Shown here: positions 1 through 7,836 of the stretch, piece by piece | Numbering within the stretch: the first letter of the stretch is position 1 | Layout of the letters: every line of letters starts with the position of its first letter | From: CAZQEC01 sp964591565 | Lineage (GTDB): Bacteria > Patescibacteriota > UBA1384 > CAJBMM01 | DNA length: 26,357 nt | Assembly (NCBI GenBank): GCA_964591565.1 | Contig: CAZQEC010000011.1 | Location: 1 to 26,357, forward strand | Reading direction: 5' to 3' | Program-made: the position numbers and the translations under genes | Notes under the pieces: generated by a model | The model's database searches: none | Seen by the model: the letters and a program-made list of their open reading frames with translations, nothing else | Told to the model about the DNA's origin: nothing

Positions 1-14
1 ACTAAAAAAAATTC

Positions 15-626
15 TTATGCTTTCTTTTTCTTTCTCAAAATAATCCAAATTATCAAAACTAAAACTCCTCCCACCACCACAAAATCTAAATAATGAAAAT
101 ACTGCCGCAAATCTTCCCACCGTTCACCTAACTTGAACCCAAGCCAAGTTAATAAATAGCAAAAAGGAAACGCACCAAGAATGGTGTAGATGGAAAACTT
201 GGTGTAGTTCATTTTGGCAAAACCAGCTGGCAGGGAAATGAAGGTGCGCACGATTGGCAGTAGACGCCCGACAAAAACGGATACGTCCCCATACTTCCGA
301 AACCACAGTTCGGCTTGATCAAGATGGCGCTCATTTAGCCACACATATTTACCAAACTTATGTACAAACTTCTTGCCATAACGCACCCCAACCCACCACG
401 ATAGGCTAGAACCGAGCCAATTACCCAAGGTGCCTGCAATAGCCACCCACAATATATTAAGCTCTCCTCGCGCCACAAGAAAGCCCGCAAATGGCATAAT
501 CGCTTCTGATGGAATGGGAATGTTAGCGCTCTCGGCCGCCATTAGAAAAACAATGCCACTGTAGCCGACCGCATCGATGACCGTGGTGACAAAGTGCACC
601 AATAAATCTAACACATATTCAACCAT
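15..626 (-). CDS. DedA family membrane protein (UptA-like)
   Basis: A 203-residue multi-span membrane protein of the DedA/SNARE-associated family. Visible family marks are the re-entrant segment around residues 32-48 (ESANIPIPSEAIMPFAG) and the second signature around residues 120-137 (GRLLPIVRTFISLPAG), with hydrophobic spans at about 145-165 and 183-198 and a Lys-rich end. Some DedA proteins (UptA) are established to return undecaprenyl phosphate across the membrane. Here the neighbours are UppP, whose stop overlaps this start by 8 bp, and a PAP2 phosphatase, so a lipid-carrier recycling role is a reasonable inference. The start ATG has a G-rich stretch just upstream. Function as a general DedA protein is secure; the substrate is inferred from context. 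Confidence 0.88.
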   Translation of the reverse strand: MVEYVLDLLVHFVTTVIDAVGYSGIVFLMAAESANIPIPSEAIMPFAGFLVARGELNILWVAIAGTLGNWLGSSLSWWVGVRYGKKFVHKFGKYVWLNERHLDQAELWFRKYGDVSVFVGRLLPIVRTFISLPAGFAKMNYTKFSIYTILGAFPFCYLLTWLGFKLGERWEDLRQYFHYLDFVVVGGVLVLIIWIILRKKKKA

Positions 627-1413
627 GTCGCCCCCATACTACCGCTAGAACCACTATGGCCAACGCCAAACGATACCAAGCAAACACCTTAAAGTTGCCT
701 GTTTGCAAATACTGTAATAAATATCTAATGCTGGCCCAGCCCACTATCCCAGCCGTGATAACACCAATTACAAAAGGACCGTCAACATCCGACAATCCCA
801 AATGCCTTAACTTAAATATGCCCGCCCCAGCGATAATCGGCGCTGACATTAAAAAACTAAAGCGAGCGGCACTAGCTCGCGTTAATCCCAACAATAAGCC
901 AGCGGTCATAGTGGCGCCTGATCGTGACACCCCGGGTAAGAGAGCCAGCGCTTGCGAACATCCGATAATAACTGCCTCCACAGGTGTTAATTTTTCTTCT
1001 GTACGTAATTTGGTGGCATATTTATCAATATACCATAGCACTACACCCATGACGACCAATGCTAGAGCAATGGCAACGTAGGCAGTGCGTAAAACATCAT
1101 CAATCGCACTTTCGAAAAAGAAGCCGATCAATCCGGCTGGAATGGAAGCTAAAATGATCAGCCAAAACTGCTTGCCGTGGCTAGTTTTTAAGCCAGATGA
1201 CAGCCCCACACCAATTAAACGGCCAAAATCGCGCCAAAAAAACGCTAGCAATGCAACCAATGTCCCCAAATGCAAAGCCACATCAAACACATCTGAATGA
1301 CGCTCCCACCCAAAAAGATACGGCACTAAAATTAAATGCGCCGAGCTGGAAATGGGCAAAAATTCGCCCAAACCCTGCACCAAGCCCAGTATGATAGCGT
1401 GTTCGTAAGTCAT
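619..1413 (-). CDS. uppP: Undecaprenyl-diphosphatase UppP (BacA)
   Basis: A 264-residue integral membrane phosphatase that converts undecaprenyl diphosphate to the monophosphate carrier used for peptidoglycan and other surface polymers. The first BacA motif lies at residues 13-26 (QGLGEFLPISSSAH, with Glu17 and His26) and the second at 160-167 (PGVSRSGA, with Arg164). The length is normal for the family. It lies between a PAP2 phosphatase (upstream) and the DedA-type gene (downstream, 8-bp overlap), so translation of the last two is probably coupled. The spacer to the PAP2 gene is filled by a 7-bp-periodic repeat. Confidence 0.95.
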   Translation of the reverse strand: MTYEHAIILGLVQGLGEFLPISSSAHLILVPYLFGWERHSDVFDVALHLGTLVALLAFFWRDFGRLIGVGLSSGLKTSHGKQFWLIILASIPAGLIGFFFESAIDDVLRTAYVAIALALVVMGVVLWYIDKYATKLRTEEKLTPVEAVIIGCSQALALLPGVSRSGATMTAGLLLGLTRASAARFSFLMSAPIIAGAGIFKLRHLGLSDVDGPFVIGVITAGIVGWASIRYLLQYLQTGNFKVFAWYRLALAIVVLAVVWGRHG

Positions 1414-1448
1414 AGATTTAAATCCATATTACATGGGGAAATTTTCAG

Positions 1449-1510
1449 TTATCATCAAATTATCAATTATCAATTACATTATGATTTATGCATTATCATT
1501 TGTGCATTTT
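1449..1510. repeat. Heptanucleotide-periodic element H1 between PAP2 and uppP
   Basis: Degenerate tandem 7-mers of the type AATTATC / TTATGAT / TTATGCA run across this stretch. It looks like a single arm of the two-armed elements at 5770-5888 and 16226-16397. Read on the minus strand, its first units encode the last codons (Met-His-Lys) and the TGA stop of the PAP2 gene, and extra in-frame and out-of-frame stops follow. Confidence 0.7.
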
Positions 1511-2083
1511 TTCCCCAGCCCACAAAAACAAGGAGTGCCCAAAGCGTGCGATTAAATATGTGCTGACCAATCCAAGCAACGCTCCGCCTAAAACATCCGA
1601 CGGGTAGTGTAAACCCGCCATCACCCGACCGACTGCCACCAGACACGCCAACGCTACCAATACTCGTCCGATTCTAGCATACTTCGGGTAATACAAAAAC
1701 GTAGATGCAAAAGCGAAAGCGACCCAGCTATGCGCACTCGGGAATGATGCGCTAGTAGGCAACAGCCCAATTGGTGCGACATATATGTCCTCGCTAAACG
1801 GCCGTGGGCGACCAACTAATGCTCCGATTAAATATCCAACCGCCGTGGCCAAAACAACTGCAAATGCGGCCTGTACGATTGCATGAGAACCGATGGAACT
1901 GCGTTTAGCGTCATGCCACAATTCAACCACAAAAAATGGGGTGGCAATAATTAAAGCGATCAGAAATCGTGACAAAACAACCGCCATCCAAAATGTCACA
2001 ACATTTGTATGCGCAACGTTGTTTAGCCACAGCATTCCATTAATGTCGATTGTGTCGATAGTCGAAAACAAGCTAGCCCACAT
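1496..2083 (-). CDS. PAP2 superfamily phosphatase (lipid phosphatase)
   Basis: A 195-residue membrane protein with the three PAP2 signature regions: GRPRPF at 91-96, PSAH at 115-118 with the central catalytic His, and a third motif with Arg153, His159 and Asp163 (GRVMAGLHYPSD). The usual Lys of the first motif is not obvious. Several hydrophobic spans (about 33-53, 70-90, 121-131, 141-152, 164-178) fit a polytopic membrane enzyme. BcrC/YbjG-type members dephosphorylate undecaprenyl diphosphate, and the adjacency to uppP and a DedA gene makes that the likeliest substrate; phosphatidylglycerol-phosphate phosphatase is an alternative. The final three codons and stop lie inside heptad element H1, suggesting that the element replaced the original C-terminus. 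Confidence 0.85.
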   Translation of the reverse strand: MWASLFSTIDTIDINGMLWLNNVAHTNVVTFWMAVVLSRFLIALIIATPFFVVELWHDAKRSSIGSHAIVQAAFAVVLATAVGYLIGALVGRPRPFSEDIYVAPIGLLPTSASFPSAHSWVAFAFASTFLYYPKYARIGRVLVALACLVAVGRVMAGLHYPSDVLGGALLGLVSTYLIARFGHSLFLWAGEKMHK

Positions 2084-2181
2084 CCTTATGTTCTAAACTT
2101 TAGCAAACAAAAAATGTTTGTGAACCATATTTGATATAGTACTTCAAATTATACCGTGTTGCTCGCATCATTTTTTTGATG

Positions 2182-2190
2182 TGATAAGAT
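2182..2190 (+). promoter_or_regulatory. Extended -10 promoter of the tyrosine recombinase gene
   Basis: TG-a-TAAGAT with exactly 6 nt to the ATG at 2197 and no Shine-Dalgarno sequence between them. A transcript would begin at or next to the start codon, so the mRNA is probably leaderless. The same spacing is seen before polA. Confidence 0.6.
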
Positions 2191-2196
2191 GAATAA

Positions 2197-3135
2197 ATGA
2201 CACTAAATGTGGCGATTGATAATTTTTTACAGGCACTGGAACTGGAGCGTGGACGTTCTCTAAAAACCGTTGAGAGTTACGCCCATTATTTGCGTAGATT
2301 AGCGGAATGGCTCGAGGGTCGAGGCATAAATGACGCAGGGAATTTAACAGAGGAACACGTTTTACAGTATCGGCAATATCTAAATCGCCTGACCGGGCTA
2401 GATGGCAAAACACTAGCTAAAAACACTCAAAACTACCACATTATCGCCCTGCGATCTCTCCTGCGGTACCTCAATAAAAAAGGCGAGGACACTATATCAC
2501 CTGACCGTATTGACTTAGCTAAACAAGGAGACCGCACCGTCCATTTTTTGGAACCGCATGAATTGACCCTTCTATTACAAACTCCAGATCAATCTAGCGA
2601 TATGGGACTACGGGATTTAAGCATTATGCACACCCTTTTCTCCACTGGTCTTCGAGTTTCGGAGCTGGCGTCACTCAATCGGGATCAGATTAATCTTGAC
2701 CGAGGAGAGTTCACTGTACTTGGAAAGGGGCGAAAAGAGCGTTTGGTGTTTTTATCGGATGATGCTCGACGATATCTCGCGGATTATTTCAAAACGCGAG
2801 CAGATTCAGACCCAGCCGTCTTTATTCGCTATAAAGACCCACTGAAAGAAGATAATGCAGATAAGAAACGCAGTTTACGCCTAACACCTCGCTCAATCGA
2901 ACGCATTGTGGCGGCGTATGCCAAAAAGGCCGGCATAACTAAAGTGGTCACGCCACATACCCTGCGCCATTCATTCGCTACCGATTTACTAATGAATGGC
3001 GCCAACATTCGTGACGTTCAAGCTATGCTCGGCCACGCTAGTTTAAATACAACCCAAATTTATACCCATGTAACGAACCAACACTTAAAAGACGTCCACG
3101 CCGCCTTTCATGGGCGGAAGAAATCAGAAGAATAG
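2197..3135 (+). CDS. XerC/XerD-type tyrosine recombinase
   Basis: A 312-residue site-specific recombinase. Residues 1-95 form the N-terminal SAM-like core-binding domain; the catalytic domain follows from about 115. The catalytic set is present: Arg153 (GLRVSE), Lys177 (GKGRKER), His254-x-x-Arg257 (HTLRH), His280 (LGHAS) and the nucleophile Tyr289 (TQIYTHV). The size and layout are those of chromosomal Xer recombinases that resolve chromosome dimers at dif. No dif-like site or mobile-element context is visible beside it, so a housekeeping Xer is more likely than an integrase. It is transcribed divergently from the PAP2 gene and convergently with pnp. Confidence 0.93.
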   Translation: MTLNVAIDNFLQALELERGRSLKTVESYAHYLRRLAEWLEGRGINDAGNLTEEHVLQYRQYLNRLTGLDGKTLAKNTQNYHIIALRSLLRYLNKKGEDTISPDRIDLAKQGDRTVHFLEPHELTLLLQTPDQSSDMGLRDLSIMHTLFSTGLRVSELASLNRDQINLDRGEFTVLGKGRKERLVFLSDDARRYLADYFKTRADSDPAVFIRYKDPLKEDNADKKRSLRLTPRSIERIVAAYAKKAGITKVVTPHTLRHSFATDLLMNGANIRDVQAMLGHASLNTTQIYTHVTNQHLKDVHAAFHGRKKSEE

Positions 3136-3165
3136 TGATTTTTAGTCAATTCGATTATAGATCTG

Positions 3166-5271
3166 CTACACCGCTCTTTTGATCGAAAGCGACACGCGGC
3201 CGCGTTCAGCATCAACGTCGGTGACGACCACGTTAACGTCTTGGCCGACTTCCAAATGATCTGAAACTTTTTCGATTCTTTCATTGGCAATCTCGGAAAT
3301 GTGCACCATGCCGTCTTGATTAGGCGTTATTTGCACGATCGCCCCGATCTCGTTGCCCTTCATACGGTCTTTCAAAATCTGCACTACTTGACCAGTATAT
3401 CTTTCGCCCACTTTGACTTCTTTGGTTAGCCCCTCAATCCAACTAATGGCTTTTTTGGCCATTTCGGCGTCGGTCGAAGAAACCATCACTGTGCCGTCTT
3501 CTTCAATATCTATACCCACCACCTCTTTACCACCGCATTCGGAGATAATTTTATTAATCATTTTGCCACCCGGACCAATCACGATACCAATCTTTTCTGG
3601 ATCAATCTTAATGGCAGTGATGCGCGGAGCATAAGACGATAGCTCGGCGCGCGGCTCAGGGATTGTCTTGAGCATTGTCTCCATAATAAAATCGCGACCT
3701 TCTTTAGCTTGGGTGAATGTAGTGGCGATGATCTCCGGCGTTAATCCATCAATTTTGACGTCTAACTGAATGGCGGTGATGCCATTTTTAGTGCCAGCGA
3801 TCTTAAAATCCATATCCCCGGCAAAATCTTCCAACCCTTGCAGATCGGTCAACACACAAAATTTGCCTTTGTCATCGGTTACAAGCCCCATCGCAATACC
3901 GGCCACCGGGGTTGTAATGGGCACACCAGCGTCCATTAAGGCCAACGTCGCGCCGCAAGTTGAAGCCATAGAGGACGAGCCGTTGCTCGAAAGAATCTCG
4001 GAAACTAGTCGAATAGTATATGGAAATTGCTCTTGCGCCGGGATAACTGGTAACAATGCTCGCTCTGCTAAAGCACCGTGTCCAATTTCGCGTCGGCTAG
4101 CGCCGCGCACCGGCTTAACTTCACCGGTCGAAAACGGCGGAAAGTTGTAGTGATGCATAAAACGCTTAGTGCCTTCTTCGCTCATAGTCTCAATAATTTG
4201 TTCCTCGCCGGGCGCGCCAAGCGTGGCGATGGTCAGGGCTTGAGTTTGGCCACGCGTAAACAACGCGCTACCGTGAGTGCGTGGCAGTAAACCGACTTCG
4301 ACAGATAATTGACGTACATCTTTGGCCTTTCGCCCATCGGGGCGGATGCCTTTGTCTAAAATCATCTGACGCACTTGCTTGTCAATTAGTTTTTGAAACG
4401 CTTCTTTTAACTCCGACTGTTTGTACGATCCCTCGAAGTTCAGGAGCACTTGCGCCTCAAACTCGGCTAGCTGTGCTTCTCTGGTGGCCTTATCGGCTTC
4501 CTGCATTAACTCTTCTAATTTAGTAGATGTGAACTGATGCACCTCTTCGTGAATTTTGGTCGAAAATGCCACACTTTCGAGATTAGTCGGGTTAATGCGC
4601 TTGACTAAATCGTGCTGTATTTTAAAAATTGATGCCATGGACTCTTTAGCAAAAGTAATGGCTTCAATCATTTTGGCTTCTGGCACTTCACTCGCCCCTG
4701 CTTCAATCATTAACACCTTGTGTTCAGTGGCGGAAACCACTAAATCGAGCTGACTCTGCGCCATTTCAGTCGTGGTTGGGTTTAGCACAAACTTATCGTC
4801 AATTAAACCAACTCGCGCCGCGCCAATTGGCCCGTTAAACGGCGCCACCGAGGCTGCCAGAGCCGCCGAAGCGGCAATGATGGATATAATATCGGGATCA
4901 TTTTCTTGGTCTACGGAAAGTACCGTCACCATTACCTGTACATCGCGACGTTCATACTTCGAAAAAAGCGGGCGAATACTGCGGTCAATTAGCCGCGATG
5001 TAAGCACCGCTTGTTCAGACGGCCTGCCTTCACGTTTAATAAATCGGCTACCCGATATTTTGCCAGCGGCGTACAAACGTTCCTCATAATCTACCATCAG
5101 CGGGAAAAAATCGATTGACTCCCGCGCCTCGCGTGCCATCACCGCCGTCGCTAAAACGACTGTGTCGCCGTAGCGTACTTCAACCGCCGCATCGGCTAAA
5201 CCAGCCATGCGCCCCGTTTCAAACTTGAGCTCTCTCCCCCCAAAATCTACCGACAATTGATGCGAATCCAT
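3166..5271 (-). CDS. pnp: Polyribonucleotide nucleotidyltransferase (PNPase)
   Basis: A 701-residue phosphorolytic 3'-5' exoribonuclease. Domains in order: first RNase PH domain (about 5-215), helical linker (about 235-305), second RNase PH domain (about 308-545) with the catalytic GDMDFK at 485-490, KH domain (about 553-615) with its GPGG loop at 566-569, and S1 domain (about 620-697). All family landmarks and the normal length are present. It lies downstream of rpsO, the widely conserved bacterial order. The 176-bp spacer between them contains a strong hairpin (see 5402-5440), comparable in place with the processing/terminator region known in E. coli, although the mechanism here is not shown. 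Confidence 0.98.
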   Translation of the reverse strand: MDSHQLSVDFGGRELKFETGRMAGLADAAVEVRYGDTVVLATAVMAREARESIDFFPLMVDYEERLYAAGKISGSRFIKREGRPSEQAVLTSRLIDRSIRPLFSKYERRDVQVMVTVLSVDQENDPDIISIIAASAALAASVAPFNGPIGAARVGLIDDKFVLNPTTTEMAQSQLDLVVSATEHKVLMIEAGASEVPEAKMIEAITFAKESMASIFKIQHDLVKRINPTNLESVAFSTKIHEEVHQFTSTKLEELMQEADKATREAQLAEFEAQVLLNFEGSYKQSELKEAFQKLIDKQVRQMILDKGIRPDGRKAKDVRQLSVEVGLLPRTHGSALFTRGQTQALTIATLGAPGEEQIIETMSEEGTKRFMHHYNFPPFSTGEVKPVRGASRREIGHGALAERALLPVIPAQEQFPYTIRLVSEILSSNGSSSMASTCGATLALMDAGVPITTPVAGIAMGLVTDDKGKFCVLTDLQGLEDFAGDMDFKIAGTKNGITAIQLDVKIDGLTPEIIATTFTQAKEGRDFIMETMLKTIPEPRAELSSYAPRITAIKIDPEKIGIVIGPGGKMINKIISECGGKEVVGIDIEEDGTVMVSSTDAEMAKKAISWIEGLTKEVKVGERYTGQVVQILKDRMKGNEIGAIVQITPNQDGMVHISEIANERIEKVSDHLEVGQDVNVVVTDVDAERGRVSLSIKRAV

Positions 5272-5381
5272 TGTTCCTTTCCGTGCCTTTTAGATCAAAA
5301 TCAATGGATAGACTGGATGAAGCAAGCATGCTCCACAACACTCTAGCCATTGTTCACGATCCGACACAAATTACTTTTTGT

Positions 5382-5447
5382 TAATTGATAATTGCCTGCC
5401 CTCCGTAGCCCTGAGCGAAGTCGAAGGGGCGAAGGACGGGTTAACTG
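5382..5447. repeat. REP-like hairpin between rpsO and pnp
   Basis: The core CCCTGAGCGAAGTCGAAGGG is an imperfect palindrome, nested in wider arms that begin GTTAA and end TTAAC. The same word family (CTTCGCTC / GAGCGAAG) recurs at 13645-13660 and inside valS near 22015-22045, so this is a dispersed repeat. On the minus strand it could fold in the rpsO-pnp mRNA and act as an attenuating or processing hairpin; no U-tract follows it. Confidence 0.5.
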
Positions 5448-5699
5448 TTATTTTCTTAAACCCAAATCTTTAATCAACTTTTCGTAAGCCGTAAAATCGG
5501 TTTTGGCCATGTAATTAAGCAAGCGACGGCGTTTGCCGACCATTTTAAGCAAACCAACGCGACTGTCAAAGTCTTTACGGTGTTCTTTCAGATGGTCGGT
5601 TAATTGATTTACCTTTTCAGTCAGTAAAGCAATTTGCACCGAGCTAGATCCGGTGTCTTCTTTGTGCGCCTGATACTTTTTGATTAGATTCTGGGACAT
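5448..5699 (-). CDS. rpsO: 30S ribosomal protein S15
   Basis: An 83-residue S15, the 16S rRNA-binding protein that starts assembly of the small-subunit platform. Family features include the SSSVQIALLTEKVNQLTDHL segment (18-37), the HRKDFDSRVGLLKMV stretch and the RRRLLNYM motif near 57-64. The ATG is preceded by a GAGGAAA Shine-Dalgarno sequence at good spacing. An extended -10 lies about 28 nt upstream of the start. pnp follows in the same direction. Confidence 0.97.
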   Translation of the reverse strand: MSQNLIKKYQAHKEDTGSSSVQIALLTEKVNQLTDHLKEHRKDFDSRVGLLKMVGKRRRLLNYMAKTDFTAYEKLIKDLGLRK

Positions 5700-5726
5700 A
5701 CAATTTTCCTCAAATTATTCTGATTG

Positions 5727-5735
5727 ATTCTAACA
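5727..5735 (-). promoter_or_regulatory. Extended -10 promoter of rpsO-pnp
   Basis: On the minus strand TG-t-TAGAAT, matching the TGnTAnAAT pattern seen in front of other genes here. It leaves a leader of roughly 20 nt that carries the GAGGAAA ribosome-binding site. Confidence 0.5.
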
Positions 5736-5769
5736 ATACCAGCAATAGTGGCGTTGGTCAAACGAATAA

Positions 5770-5888
5770 GAAATGCATAATGTATAAATCATAATGGATA
5801 ATGTTGGAGTGGCTTCATCGCCACATCTATAAATATCGCTTAAAGCGACACCATAATTATGCATTATCCATTATCAATTATCCATTTC
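5770..5888. repeat. Two-armed heptad element H2 with hairpin core
   Basis: The left arm (5770-5804) reads as 7-mers such as GCATAAT / TCATAAT / GGATAAT; the right arm (5852-5888) reads as the inverse type, GCATTATC / CATTATC / AATTATC. Between them, 5806-5838 contains GTGGC-(6 nt)-GCCAC, and this core is clearly related to 16306-16334 in element H5. The right arm supplies the TAA stop of the DHH phosphoesterase gene. Confidence 0.72.
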
Positions 5889-7053
5889 CCAACCCTATCC
5901 CCTGCATTCTTTTCGCCTGATACTGCTTAATTTGAAATAATATCTGTTGTTTGACGTCGTCAATTACAACGTCTGCCATATCAAATGCCGCCGCCGCTAC
6001 GTGTCCGCCGCCGCCAAATAAATTGGCGATTTGCGACACGTCAACGTTTTTTTCCACGGCGCGTAAATTGCCGTGCACTTTGCCATCTCGTTCCGAAAGT
6101 AATAGCGCGAAATCAACGTTTTCGACCGTCTTTAACAGTTCGTCAATGACACCGCTGGTCTCTTCAGCGGTCGCCCCCGCTTCGGCAATATCGGCCGCCG
6201 TCACACTCGACCACACAAATCGCTCATCTTTTTCTTCTTGTAATTCCTTCAGCACCTTACCCCACAAACGTAGGGTGGATAGTGGTTTGGTTTTGAATAT
6301 ATGACGCACAATCTCCTGTTGACGCGCTCCTGCCGCCACCAGTTGTGCCGCTACTGTGAATGACTTTGGCGTAGTGTTGGAGTTTTGAAAACTAGCAGTG
6401 TCGCTCATAATACCAGCTAAAAGCGCAGTAGCCACATCTTCATTCAATAAAGAACTGCCCTGCCCAAGTGATTCAAATAGTGACACTAAAATTTCGGCAG
6501 TTGAGGTGGCGGTAAAATCAACTAAATTAACCTTGCCAAAGTAATCATTACCGGGATGGTGATCTATGTTAATCACTGGCACTTTATAAAATAAATCGGC
6601 GTTTTGCTCATAAAGTGCTCCCAAACGTGACGTATCTGAGCAATCAAGCACCATAATTAACTGCCATTGCGTCTCACCCGAGCGAAACGATACCTGTTGA
6701 TCTGTGATTAATTCACCGTGCTTTGGTGTAATATAAATGTTTAATTCTTGATCACTGGCGCGCTTGTACAAAATCTTTTCAACTCCAACTAGAGCCGTGT
6801 TGATGGAAATGACAAAGTCTGAACTCGCTTGCAGAGCATTCTTGACGTCGCCAATTTGAGGCAAAAAGTTATGTAGGGGCGCAATTGGACCACCGGCTAC
6901 CATACTAACCGTTTTACCGAGTTTAGTCAGCACCATTGCGGTCGCTAACATACTACCCAAAGCGTCGCCGTCGGGACGCTCGTGAGTCAAAAGTAGAATT
7001 GAATTAGCGTCGCGGATTAACTCAACGGCGCTTTGTTTTGGGGTCAGTTCCAT
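5878..7053 (-). CDS. DHH/DHHA1 family phosphoesterase (NrnA-like)
   Basis: A 391-residue protein with an N-terminal DHH domain: HERPDGD at 24-30, LDCSD at 136-140 and the eponymous DHH at 164-166, all metal-binding regions. The C-terminal DHHA1 domain has the substrate-binding GGGGH at 347-351. NrnA-type proteins degrade nanoRNA and often dephosphorylate pAp; RecJ and c-di-AMP phosphodiesterases share the fold, but RecJ is longer and no GGDEF or transmembrane domain is present. It is longer than typical NrnA (about 310-340), with extra sequence around residues 78-130. The start has AAGGAA upstream. The last residues (Gly-Asn-Gly) and the TAA stop fall in heptad element H2. Confidence 0.88.
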   Translation of the reverse strand: MELTPKQSAVELIRDANSILLLTHERPDGDALGSMLATAMVLTKLGKTVSMVAGGPIAPLHNFLPQIGDVKNALQASSDFVISINTALVGVEKILYKRASDQELNIYITPKHGELITDQQVSFRSGETQWQLIMVLDCSDTSRLGALYEQNADLFYKVPVINIDHHPGNDYFGKVNLVDFTATSTAEILVSLFESLGQGSSLLNEDVATALLAGIMSDTASFQNSNTTPKSFTVAAQLVAAGARQQEIVRHIFKTKPLSTLRLWGKVLKELQEEKDERFVWSSVTAADIAEAGATAEETSGVIDELLKTVENVDFALLLSERDGKVHGNLRAVEKNVDVSQIANLFGGGGHVAAAAFDMADVVIDDVKQQILFQIKQYQAKRMQGIGLGNG

Positions 7054-7080
7054 GGTTTCCTTGGTTAATCAAAGCCCTGA

Positions 7081-7089
7081 AATATAGCA
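7081..7089 (-). promoter_or_regulatory. Extended -10 promoter of the DHH phosphoesterase gene
   Basis: On the minus strand TG-c-TATATT, about 28 nt upstream of the ATG, with a Shine-Dalgarno sequence (AAGGAA) in the short leader. Confidence 0.45.
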
Positions 7090-7121
7090 TACTGGAGCGA
7101 AAAATGCAATATCTGCCGCAG

Positions 7122-7236
7122 GTATGAGCTCACAAGTCTGAGGTGGTAGTTATTGTTCGAGTGTAACGAGAACTAAAAACCCGATAGTTCTCACAGAAGT
7201 TCGAACAATAATTACTTCAAGGTTGCGAGCTCATAC
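7122..7236. repeat. Long imperfect palindrome, about 53-bp arms
   Basis: The outer arms are GTATGAGCTC / GAGCTCATAC; inside are paired TTATTGTTCGA / TCGAACAATAA and GAGAACTA / TAGTTCTC, with a loop of about 9 nt near 7176-7184. The whole stretch can fold into one long hairpin with a few mismatches. No open reading frame is associated. It could be a MITE-like mobile element or a structured RNA; I cannot decide from one copy. Confidence 0.75.
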
Positions 7237-7277
7237 TCCGATCCTGAAGCGCGGTTTGGGTATCTAGTGGGAAATTG

Positions 7278-7286
7278 TGATAAAAT
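7278..7286 (+). promoter_or_regulatory. Extended -10 promoter upstream of rpsT spacer transcript
   Basis: TG-a-TAAAAT, identical to the motif before the DGR target gene. It would start a transcript at about 7293, ahead of a 14-codon ATG frame (7299-7343) and a hairpin (7328-7369). No conserved protein follows directly. Confidence 0.45.
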
Positions 7287-7291
7287 TAGCG

Positions 7292-7372
7292 TATCACTAT
7301 GAAAAATACCAATAAAATAGACAAAAAGAAAAGGGTGCCTTAGGCAATTAACCTTTTGGATCCCTTTTCGTC
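7292..7372 (+). ncRNA. Candidate short structured transcript or leader upstream of rpsT
   Basis: Directly downstream of an extended -10. It contains a stem GAAAAGGG (7328-7335) / CCCTTTTC (7362-7369) enclosing a small TGCC-TTA-GGCA hairpin. A 14-codon frame beginning ATG at 7299 ends inside the stem. It could be a small RNA, a leader peptide or an attenuator-like terminator; no convincing U-tract follows. Family unknown. Confidence 0.3.
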
Positions 7373-7440
7373 TTAATAACTATATACTAGCAGATGGCTT
7401 AGAAATGTCAACCGCCAGTTTTGCAATTATGGCGATTTGA

Positions 7441-7449
7441 TGATACAAT
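7441..7449 (+). promoter_or_regulatory. Extended -10 promoter of rpsT
   Basis: TG-a-TACAAT, about 48 nt before the rpsT ATG. The leader contains an AAGGA ribosome-binding site at 7486-7490 with 7-nt spacing. Confidence 0.5.
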
Positions 7450-7497
7450 CGGCTAAATTAGATCAAAACATTGAGATATGCAAACAAGGATTAATTA

Positions 7498-7836
7498 ATG
7501 CCCATTACCTCATCCGCCAAGAAAGCCGTCAAAGTTAGCCTTCGTCGGGCACAAGAAAATCAGTTGCGCAAAGTGGCCTACAAATCTGCCTTAAAAGTGG
7601 CGCGCAAAGCCATTGTGGCCAGTGACAAAAAAGTGGCTGATTTGATTATCTCCGCTCAGAGCAAGCTCGATCTTGCGGTTAAAACTAAATTAATGCACCG
7701 CAATACTGCCAGTCGACTGCTCTCTCGCTTAACTCATGGTCAAGCCACCACCGCAAGCGTTAAACCAACTAAAAAAGCAGTTGCAAAAGCCAAAGTGGCC
7801 AAGCCAAAAAGCAAAGCTAAAGTGAAAAAAGCTTAA
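7498..7836 (+). CDS. rpsT: 30S ribosomal protein S20
   Basis: A 112-residue S20, a helical 16S rRNA-binding protein. The conserved SSAKKAVKVSLRRAQENQLRK-type start is followed by the LMHRNTASRLLSRLT motif at about residues 62-76. Residues 85-112 form an unusually long Lys/Ala/Val tail of low complexity, probably disordered and RNA-binding; S20 is normally about 85-90 residues. The start is set by AAGGA 7 nt upstream. Its stop overlaps the stop of holA on the opposite strand by 4 bp. Confidence 0.93.
   Translation: MPITSSAKKAVKVSLRRAQENQLRKVAYKSALKVARKAIVASDKKVADLIISAQSKLDLAVKTKLMHRNTASRLLSRLTHGQATTASVKPTKKAVAKAKVAKPKSKAKVKKA

Noticed and set aside
656..1081. Plus-strand frames over uppP, pnp and polA
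   Set aside because: They are shadows of strongly supported minus-strand genes, with no independent signals.
2197..3135. Tyrosine recombinase as an integrase of a mobile element carrying the DGR
   Set aside because: Its size and motifs fit housekeeping Xer, it is 8 kb from the DGR with core genes between, and no attachment sites or other mobile genes are seen.
7054..7497. tRNA, RNase P RNA or other known RNA gene in the rpsT spacer
   Set aside because: I saw no cloverleaf, CCA end or recognised conserved core; only the palindrome and a small hairpin could be supported.
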